Source: an uncultured Lachnospiraceae bacterium | Lineage (GTDB): Bacteria; Bacillota; Clostridia; Lachnospirales; Lachnospiraceae | DNA: 64,000 nt | Direction of reading: 5' to 3' | NCBI GenBank assembly: GCA_910588125.1 | Contig: CAJUPI010000005.1 | Span: 51,747-115,746 of the forward strand | In this document: in pieces, positions 57,941 to 64,000 of the stretch | Numbering within the stretch: position 1 is the first letter of the stretch | Layout: the number at the start of each line of letters is the position of its first letter | Notes under the pieces: model-generated | Told to the model about the DNA's origin: nothing | Databases searched by the model: none | What the model saw: only the letters and a program-made list of their open reading frames with translations | Program-made: the position numbers and the translations under genes

Positions 57941-58201
57941 TCATTTTAGCGCTCCTAACACCTCATCAAGTTCCAGTGTTGTCTTCCCATCTTCCATCAC
58001 AAAGCATGGTATCCCGATGCCGCCCTTTTCTCTCACGGCTTCATACAAAGGATTCGACTCTCTTTGAGCCAGATATACTTTTAAATCCGGCAGGCTTGCC
58101 GACAGATTCTTAAACTCGATCTCCGCCTTATTTGCCACCAGCTGATTCAGCGCATACAGAGTATCCGGGCACAAATGACTTCCAATAACCGTAACTTTCA
58201 T
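57941..58201 (-). CDS. Glutaredoxin-like protein
   Basis: 86-aa thioredoxin-fold protein with a monothiol-like motif C-P-D-T (Cys11) after VIGSHL, and the cis-Pro segment GIGIPCFVMEDG with an extra Cys. It probably handles thiol or disulfide exchange, or persulfide chemistry, in the cytoplasm. It lies 83 bases downstream of the CoA-disulfide reductase gene on the same strand, which supports a shared redox role. A plain ATG start at 58201 is used. Confidence 0.8.
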   Translation of the reverse strand: MKVTVIGSHLCPDTLYALNQLVANKAEIEFKNLSASLPDLKVYLAQRESNPLYEAVREKGGIGIPCFVMEDGKTTLELDEVLGALK

Positions 58202-58284
58202 GATAATATCCTCACTTTCTTTTTCTATCTTTTTTGTATTTTAAGTTTCATTTATCTTGTTCTTCGGCCTCATTTTTTACCATC

Positions 58285-59928
58285 TTATCTCTCGGCCCTG
58301 TCCTCTGACATCTCCCGATAAAGCGCATACCCGCCGGAAAGATTTTTGGTCTTTCTCCCGTGCTGTTCCAATATGCACTGAGCCAGATATCCTCTCAGGC
58401 CAATCTGGCAGGTGATATAGATCTCTTTTGATTTATCAATTTCCTCCAGCCGCTCCCGCAGCTCATCCAACGGAATATTCTGGTAGCCGGGTATGTGCCC
58501 CATTTCATACTCCGCCCGTGTCCGGACATCCAGACGGACGGCATCCTCCGGAATGCCTTTAATATCTTCCAGGAAGTAGGGCTTCATCTTTCTCTCTAAG
58601 ACATTTTCAATCACATATCCCACCATATTCACCGGATCCTTGGCTGAAGAAAACGGCGGTGCATATGCCAGTTCCTCTTCCTGCAGTTCATAACAGGTCT
58701 GACCGAACCGCACGGCATTTGCCAACAAGTCGATCCGTTTGTCCACCCCGTCCTTGCCCACAATCTGCGCTCCCAAAATTCTGCCGCTTTCCGGATCAAA
58801 CAAGGTCTTGACAAACATCTGATTTACGCCCGGATAATAACCGGCATGAGAAGCCGACACGGTAAATACTTTTCCATAGGGCCGTCCCTGAAGTTTTAAA
58901 CTCTCTTCCTTCTCCCCAGTGACTGCTACCGCCAGATCGAAAAATTTCATGATTGAAGTTCCCTGGCTTCCCTTATAGGCACAATACTTTCCACACAGAT
59001 TGTCTCCCACAATCCTCCCTTGCTTATTTGCCGGAGAAGCCAGCGGAATCAGCACCTGCTGTCCGCTTACTACATGGCGAACCGCTACCGCATCACCCAA
59101 CGCATAGATATCTCTGTGGGATGTCTCCATGTACTCATTCACCACAATCTCCCCACGTTTTCCCAGAGCGATTCCGCTGTCACGCAAAAACCCGGTAGCC
59201 GGCCGCACGCCAATGCTTAGAATCACCAGATCCGCCTTCACTCTCGTCCCATCGCGCAGCACAACATCATTTTTTCCGATCCCACTGCACATCTGATTCA
59301 GATACAGTCCAATCCCCCGGTTACGTATCTCGTTGTGAACCCGATGAGCCATATCCGAATCCAGAGGAGGCATCACATGAGCGGCTCCTTCGATGATCGA
59401 GACGGCTATTCCTCTCTCAAAAAGATTCTCTGCAATCTCCATCCCGATAAATCCAGCTCCGATTACCGCACAGGTTTTCGGCTGCTTCTCCCCGATGTAA
59501 TCATAGATATGGTAAGAATCCTCCACATTTCTCAGAGTAAAAATATGATCACGGTTTTCCTGCATGCCCTCGATCGGGGGAATCACCGGCTCTGCTCCCG
59601 GAGAAAGCACCAACTTATCATAGCTTTCTTCATAATTATTGTCCCCTGCACAGACCATCACTACCTTTTTCTCCAAATTGACGGATACCGCTTCATGCCC
59701 GGTTCTCACATCCACCCGGAAACGATTGTAAAAGCTCTGAGGCGTTTGGAGCTGAAGCTTTCCTTTTTCCTGAATCACTCCCCCCACATAATAGGGCAAA
59801 CCGCAGTTCGCATAAGAAATATGGGGGCCCTTTTCTAAGAGGACAATTTCCGCCTGCTCGTCATTTCTTCTCAACCTGGCAGCCGTACCGGCGCCGCCGG
59901 CCACACCGCCTACAATTACTACCTTCAT
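58285..59928 (-). CDS. CoA-disulfide reductase with C-terminal rhodanese domain
   Basis: 547-aa flavoprotein of the CoADR-rhodanese type, reducing CoA disulfide or CoA persulfide/polysulfide with NAD(P)H. FAD motif VIVGGVAGGAGTAARLRR (~3-20), single redox Cys in SYANCGLPYYVGG (~40-52), NAD(P) motif AVIGAGFIGMEIAE (~153-166). The rhodanese domain (~460-540) has RLDVRTRAEYEMGHIPG and active Cys in TCQIGLRGY. The ATG at 59928 has AAGGAG. A family 2 repeat lies just upstream in the leader or promoter region. Confidence 0.92.
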   Translation of the reverse strand: MKVVIVGGVAGGAGTAARLRRNDEQAEIVLLEKGPHISYANCGLPYYVGGVIQEKGKLQLQTPQSFYNRFRVDVRTGHEAVSVNLEKKVVMVCAGDNNYEESYDKLVLSPGAEPVIPPIEGMQENRDHIFTLRNVEDSYHIYDYIGEKQPKTCAVIGAGFIGMEIAENLFERGIAVSIIEGAAHVMPPLDSDMAHRVHNEIRNRGIGLYLNQMCSGIGKNDVVLRDGTRVKADLVILSIGVRPATGFLRDSGIALGKRGEIVVNEYMETSHRDIYALGDAVAVRHVVSGQQVLIPLASPANKQGRIVGDNLCGKYCAYKGSQGTSIMKFFDLAVAVTGEKEESLKLQGRPYGKVFTVSASHAGYYPGVNQMFVKTLFDPESGRILGAQIVGKDGVDKRIDLLANAVRFGQTCYELQEEELAYAPPFSSAKDPVNMVGYVIENVLERKMKPYFLEDIKGIPEDAVRLDVRTRAEYEMGHIPGYQNIPLDELRERLEEIDKSKEIYITCQIGLRGYLAQCILEQHGRKTKNLSGGYALYREMSEDRAER

Positions 59929-59944
59929 AAAACACTCCTTTTTT

Positions 59945-60047
59945 GGGTGTGGCAAAATAGGTCATTTGCCATTTCCTTATCCTGTGTTCGGGAACAGCCA
60001 GACACGGAATAAAAGAAATGGCGAATAACTTATTTTGCAACACCCCC
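59945..60047. repeat. Family 2 palindromic repeat, short copy
   Basis: About 103 bp with ends GGGTGTGGCAAAATAGGTCA and TTATTTTGCAACACCC and inner arms CATTTGCCATTTCCTTAT / ATAAAAGAAATGGCGAAT. The central hairpins of the 57754 copy are missing. Located between ridA and the CoA-disulfide reductase gene, both leftward. Confidence 0.78.
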
Positions 60048-60076
60048 TTTTTTCTGCTTGGCAATCATTGGCGCCT

Positions 60077-60445
60077 TTACTTTACCGCAACTGCTTCAAT
60101 CTCGCACAGAACTCCCTTGGGCAGGCTCTTAACCGCCACACAGCTTCTGGCAGGCTTTGATACAAAATATTCTGCATATACCTGATTAAACTCTGCAAAA
60201 TCCGCCATATCCGCCAAAAAGCATGTGGTTTTAAATACCTTATCGAAATCTGTCCCTGCTTCCTTGAGAATTGCCCCAACATTTTCACAGCTCTGTCTCG
60301 CCTGGGCCGCAATCCCTTCCGGAACCTCCCCATTCTCCGGATTTACCGGAATCTGTCCCGAGGTATAAACGAATCCATTAACCTCAAACCCCTGAGAATA
60401 CGGTCCGATCGCGCCTGGTGCCTTTTTTGTCTCAATTACCTTCAT
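60077..60445 (-). CDS. ridA: RidA family reactive imine/enamine deaminase
   Basis: 122-aa trimeric YjgF/RidA protein that hydrolyses 2-aminoacrylate and related imines made by PLP enzymes. Typical are APGAIGPYSQGFEVNGFVYTSGQIP at the N-terminus (in two parts) and the substrate-binding Arg in PARSCVAVKSLPKG near the end. AAGGAG precedes the ATG. It lies in a leftward series with a dicarboxylate/amino-acid symporter and a MalY-type PLP lyase. The lyase can release aminoacrylate, so detoxification of that product is a plausible joint role. Confidence 0.95.
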   Translation of the reverse strand: MKVIETKKAPGAIGPYSQGFEVNGFVYTSGQIPVNPENGEVPEGIAAQARQSCENVGAILKEAGTDFDKVFKTTCFLADMADFAEFNQVYAEYFVSKPARSCVAVKSLPKGVLCEIEAVAVK

Positions 60446-60517
60446 CTTCTTATCTCCTTTTCCGGAATTCCCGATATTTTTGAATGGAATCCCTGTCTAT
60501 TCTATCATTTACCAGCC

Positions 60518-61767
60518 CTAGTCTGCAAGCTCTCCCGCCGCCAATCTTTTGTCCAGCCAGTCCTTGCCTTCCACTAATCGGGTAATGATCATCGATGCAA
60601 TGGTATCCCCGATGCATTTAAGCAGGTTGCCGCCGGGTCTACCAGAAAACCAATGGTTGCAATCAAAGGAAACGCCTCCGCCGGAAATCCGAACAGGCTT
60701 ACAATCAGCATCTCTCCCACAAGGCCCCCGCCGGGAGCTCCGGAAAGCACAAATGCACTTAGGATCGAAACCACAATTGCCATGGCATAAGTATCCACGC
60801 CGGTAAACGGCATCTGGAAAATGCCAAACAAAAATGCAATCTTGGTGATGGAGGACAGCACGGAACCATCCATATGCATGGTAGCTCCCATAGGAAGAAC
60901 GATATTGCTGATATCCTCCGGCACACCGATTTTCTTGCATGTTTCCATATTCACCGGGAGGGTAGCCACCGAGCTCTGGGTGGCAAAAGCGGTAACCGCC
61001 GGGTTAAAAATATGCTTCAGCATTCTGCCGACGCCCTGCTTCCCGGCTGCAAAATAACTGTACAAAGGAAAAAATATTACCACATATACCACACACATCG
61101 GATAATAAACCAACATGGTACGCCCGTAATCCCCGATCAGTTGAGGGCCAAATTCCCCTACCAGGTTAGCGAAATACGCGCCCAGCCCGATTGGTGCCAG
61201 CTTCATGATCATATCAACCATTTTCATGATGATGTCATTCAGATTATTTAAAAGCCTTCCTGCCCAAGATTCCTGCCCGCCGCAGGATGCCACAGCCAGA
61301 CCAGACATAATGGCAAACACGATAATTGGCAGCATATTACTCCTGCTCATCAGCCCGGAAAAATCATTTACTGTCAACGCTCCCACGATCATGTCACTGA
61401 TGCTGGAAGCCTCCTCCATCTCAGCCGCCCCCATGGCGATCGTAGTATTGGCAGCCGGCGGCCAGACATTGACCACAAATAGCACCAACGCCGCCGCAAA
61501 AATTCCGGTTACCACAAAAGTTAAAACCAGGCTTCCGAGAATCTTCCCCAGGCGCTTCATATTCAGCATATTTCCCACCGCCGTGGTGATGGACACAAAA
61601 ACCATAGGAACCACAATAGTAAACATCAGATTCAGGAAAATCTGTCCCAGCGGTTCAAATACAGACGCCCGCTCCCCCATCACTAGTCCTACGATTGCCC
61701 CGATAAGGATACCTCCCAGCAAAATCAACGGAAACTTATAATTATCCCACAATTTCTTCTTATCCAT
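60518..61767 (-). pseudogene. Dicarboxylate/amino-acid:cation symporter (DAACS), frameshifted near the 3' end
   Basis: Na+- or H+-coupled importer of glutamate, aspartate, C4-dicarboxylates or, in some relatives, cystine/serine. The main frame (61767 to 60589) encodes 392 aa with the family signature VVPMVFVSITTAV, TQSSVATLPVNM, GATMHMDGS and FLVDPAATCLNASG. It then ends early in IPLHR. The expected ending GDTIASMIITRLVEGKDWL is present in another frame down to 60518. One extra G in the GGGG run (60607-60610 on the plus strand) would restore it. Sequencing error, true mutation or phase variation are all possible. The lost tail includes substrate-site helix 8 residues. Confidence 0.85.
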
Positions 61768-61853
61768 CTTCGTTCTCCTGTGTACTTATTTTTTCAATCA
61801 TCCCTCTGTCTGTCAATAAAATTCTGTTTTGCCCTTAATCTCTTTACGTTTTC

Positions 61854-63026
61854 TCATCCCAGGCCGTCCACCGCAGTTCTCAACTGATCCAGTGCCTTCT
61901 CAAGGACACTTCTCGGACAGGCCGCATTCAGCCGCATATATCCGCTTAAGCTTCGGCCAAATGTATTTCCCTCATTCAATCCCAGCTTTGCCTTTTCTAT
62001 CATAAACCTTCTCAGCGCCTCATTGTCCAGCCCAAGCTTTCGGCAATCCAACCAAACCAGGTAAGTGGCATCCGGCATATTCGGTTTGATCCTGGGAATA
62101 TATTTTTCAAAATATTCCTTTATAAAAGCAAAGTTCCCCGAAAGGTATTCCAAAAGCTGCTCCAGCCACTCTTCTCCCTCCCGATAGGCGGCTTCCATTG
62201 CCACAGAGCTGAATGCATTATTCCGGTGAATATCCATATTCATCCAAAACCGGTCATATCTTGCTTTCATCTCCGCATTGGGGAAAATCGTGGTAGATGC
62301 CTGCATTCCTGCCAGATTAAACGTCTTTGTCGCCGACACACAAGTAATAATTTTTGAGCGGATCTTCTCAGAAATCGCGGCCGTTGGAGTATGCTTCTTT
62401 CCGTTAAAAATCAAATCCGAATGAATTTCATCCGAAACAAGAAGCACATCATTGGCTATACAAATCTCCGCCATTTTTTCAAGCTCCGACCGATCCCAGA
62501 CAATCCCCAGAGGATTGTGCGGGCTACAGAGAAGGAAAATCTTCACTTTCTTTGCCCTTTTCTCAAAATCCTCAAAATCAATCGTCCATTGCCCGTCTTT
62601 TTCCACGATCGGATTTTCCACCACCTGACGCCCCCATACCTCCGTCACATCATAAAACTCCGAATACACCGGCGTCTGAATCATCACCTTATCGTTTTCC
62701 TCACTGAAAATCTTCACAATTGCCGATAATGCCGGCACCACTCCCAGGCTCCAGCTCATCAGAGAAGTATCCACATCCCAATCATTCCGGCGCTTTTCCC
62801 AGCTCTTCACCGCTTCAAAATAGCTGTCCGGCCTGGAAGTATAACCCCAGATTCCCTCCTCCGCCTTCTGCCGACACGCATCGATGATCGGCTGCGCTGT
62901 GCGAAAATCCATATCCGCCACCCAAAGAGGAATCACATCCTCGGTTCCAAATTTCTTCATCCGCTCATCATACTTAGCTGCCCGATTCCCACTACGGTCG
63001 ATCACCTGATCAAAATCATACTTCAT
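61854..63026 (-). CDS. MalY/PatB-type PLP-dependent C-S lyase / aminotransferase
   Basis: 390-aa fold-type I PLP enzyme of the MalY/PatB family, usually a cystathionine or cysteine-S-conjugate beta-lyase giving pyruvate, ammonia and a thiol. Visible are WVADMDFRTAQPI (~29-41), SPHNPLGIVW, SDEIHSDLIF, and the PLP lysine in SATKTFNLAG. Starts at 63035 and 63026 are both possible; 63026 (MKYDFDQVIDRSG) matches the family N-terminus. Upstream lies an AT-rich array of TTGGTT-like units. The product aminoacrylate would be cleared by RidA, encoded two genes on. Confidence 0.9.
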   Translation of the reverse strand: MKYDFDQVIDRSGNRAAKYDERMKKFGTEDVIPLWVADMDFRTAQPIIDACRQKAEEGIWGYTSRPDSYFEAVKSWEKRRNDWDVDTSLMSWSLGVVPALSAIVKIFSEENDKVMIQTPVYSEFYDVTEVWGRQVVENPIVEKDGQWTIDFEDFEKRAKKVKIFLLCSPHNPLGIVWDRSELEKMAEICIANDVLLVSDEIHSDLIFNGKKHTPTAAISEKIRSKIITCVSATKTFNLAGMQASTTIFPNAEMKARYDRFWMNMDIHRNNAFSSVAMEAAYREGEEWLEQLLEYLSGNFAFIKEYFEKYIPRIKPNMPDATYLVWLDCRKLGLDNEALRRFMIEKAKLGLNEGNTFGRSLSGYMRLNAACPRSVLEKALDQLRTAVDGLG

Positions 63027-63261
63027 GTTCCTCATTCCTTTCCTGTTTTTCTTTTTGATTGGAAAGCCATTATGCTTTCGCTGCCCTATGCCCCTATATA
63101 TCGCATAAACCATGCCAAAAACAAACCGTTCCCAAATTTTTTATATTTTTTCGATAAATCTTTGGTTTTTATTTATTTTTCCAAGCATTTTCAGAAGACA
63201 CAAGATGTGCTTATTAAAAATCAGAAAGAAATTATGACGCTTATTATTTAGATATAACAGG

Positions 63262-63346
63262 ATAATTTGGTTTTATTTGGTTATCTATTGGTTATTTATT
63301 GATTTTATTGGTTTATTTGGTCTTCATTTTATATAAAAAATTTTGG
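63262..63346. repeat. AT-rich array of TTGGTT-like units upstream of the MalY-type gene
   Basis: ATTTGGTT, ATTTGGTT, ATTGGTT, ATTGATTTT, ATTGGTT, ATTTGGTC and TTTTGGTT follow at roughly 8-12-base intervals. The array is about 235 bases upstream of the start codon. It may bind a protein or bend DNA. The rest of 63027-63518 shows no gene. Confidence 0.5.
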
Positions 63347-63518
63347 TTAAGAAAAACCAACCTCTTTTACTTTTGACCCATGTACTGACATTTTTATTCA
63401 ACAATCACATAATATGAATTGATATTTCCCCACTACAACTTATAGTATCTCTATACCAAAATCACACTGCCCAATATCATGAAGAAGGTATTACAAAACA
63501 CCTCTCTTCATGATCCCG

Positions 63519-63829
63519 CAATCCTATCATCAAGTTTAGAGCTGAAAATATTCAGCCTTGGAGGAAGGAGTAAGAGAAGCAGCAATCAGGTGGTATTTTT
63601 GACTTTTGCAGGGATTTAGAAGCCCTTAGATTTTTGGATTTCGCGTTAAAACGAAAATGTCCACTGTTTGAGCGAAGCGAGTTTGGACATTTTCGTTTTG
63701 TTTTTAGCAAAATTCAAAAATTTTAGGGCATCTTAATCCCGAAACGGGAAAAAATACCACTTGACTGCTGCTTCTCTTACTCCTTCCTCCAAGGCGTACC
63801 TCTCTGCCCCCCTTAAGCTATTAACATTG
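63519..63829. repeat. Family 1 palindromic repeat, full variant copy
   Basis: About 311 bp with ends CAATCCTATCATCAAG and AGCTATTAACATTG. The arms read AAGGAGTAAGAGAAGCAGCA and TGCTGCTTCTCTTACTCCTT, pairing with each other while differing from every other copy at several sites. The apex is TTTGAGCGAAGCGAGTTTGG. Followed after 13 bases by another copy. Confidence 0.82.
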
Positions 63830-63842
63830 CTCTCTTAACATC

Positions 63843-64000
63843 CAATGTCATTAAGTTTAGCTCTGAGAATACTCAGCCATGGAAAAAGGAGCGGGAAGAG
63901 GCGGAAAAATGGTCTGCCGCTTTTGACTTTGCAGGGATTTAGAATTCCTTAAATCTCTGAGTTTTGCGTGGAAACGAAAATGCACACTGTCTGAGCGAAG
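63843..64000. repeat. Family 1 palindromic repeat, cut by window end
   Basis: Starts CAATGTCATTAAGTTTAGCT and continues through the left arm (GGAGCGGGAAGAGGCGG) and side hairpin to the apex CTGTCTGAGCGAAG, where the window ends. The right half is outside. It is in the same orientation as the copy 13 bases before it. Confidence 0.82.

Noticed and set aside
63241..63400. A replication origin in the AT-rich stretch.
   Set aside because: No DnaA-box cluster (TTATCCACA-like) is present and dnaA/dnaN are not near.

Overview
The window looks like chromosomal DNA of an anaerobic, spore-forming Clostridia member, most likely Lachnospiraceae or a relative. This is inferred from spo0A, a multimeric [FeFe]-hydrogenase operon with the maturase gene hydG, the ANTAR-regulated glnA type, strong AGGAGG ribosome sites, mid-range GC and many dispersed palindromic repeats. 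No rRNA, tRNA, CRISPR array, phage or complete insertion sequence was seen.

Layout. 1-8 kb: three MATE exporters, an orphan lipoprotein substrate-binding protein, a threonine aldolase and a HAD phosphatase. 8-15 kb: cell-wall genes (D,D-carboxypeptidase, polysaccharide deacetylase, SPOR amidase), dapF with an Lrp regulator, then glnA with its ANTAR antiterminator-type regulator. 15-22 kb: an ArsR / HMA chaperone / P-type ATPase metal-resistance operon, DegV, a lipoprotein and an orphan KdpDE-like two-component pair. 21-25 kb: gap-pgk-tpiA. 25-35 kb: Na/phosphate transporter, HisJ-type phosphatase, rpsO-pnp, LytTR regulator, DUF212 protein, glgA and spo0A. 35-38 kb: a DUF1538 membrane protein with a PII-like partner. 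37.5-47 kb: a hydrogen-metabolism island. A leftward operon (DRTGG, HATPase, [FeFe]-hydrogenase-like protein, DRTGG, PHP, formate/nitrite channel) is divergent from a rightward operon ordered NuoE-like / HATPase / 2Fe-2S / NuoF-like / HydA. 47-57 kb: an alpha-barrel protein of unknown role, a YjbR protein, RecQ, HydG, a cell-wall-binding repeat protein and an MFS exporter. 57-63 kb: redox genes (glutaredoxin-like, CoA-disulfide reductase with rhodanese), RidA, a frameshifted dicarboxylate symporter and a MalY-type C-S lyase.

The most notable non-coding content is two families of palindromic repeats. Family 1 is about 310 bp, bounded by CAATGTCATT ends and can fold into a cloverleaf; one copy is flanked by a 9-bp direct repeat, so it behaves as a non-autonomous mobile element. 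The two arms of each copy match each other better than they match other copies. Family 2 is about 100-170 bp, bounded by GTTGCAAAATA ends; one copy supplies the 5' end of a gene. Several promoter/leader structures are also visible: a glnA attenuator, an ArsR operator, a MerR-type 19-bp-spacer promoter, a Rex-like site before gap, a long hairpin in the pnp leader and a leader terminator before hydG.

Functionally, the hydrogenase operon, HydG, the sensor-like hydrogenase operon, the gap-pgk-tpiA operon with its Rex-like site and the CoA-disulfide reductase all fit fermentative redox balancing with H2 production. All assignments are from reading the sequence; no database search was run.
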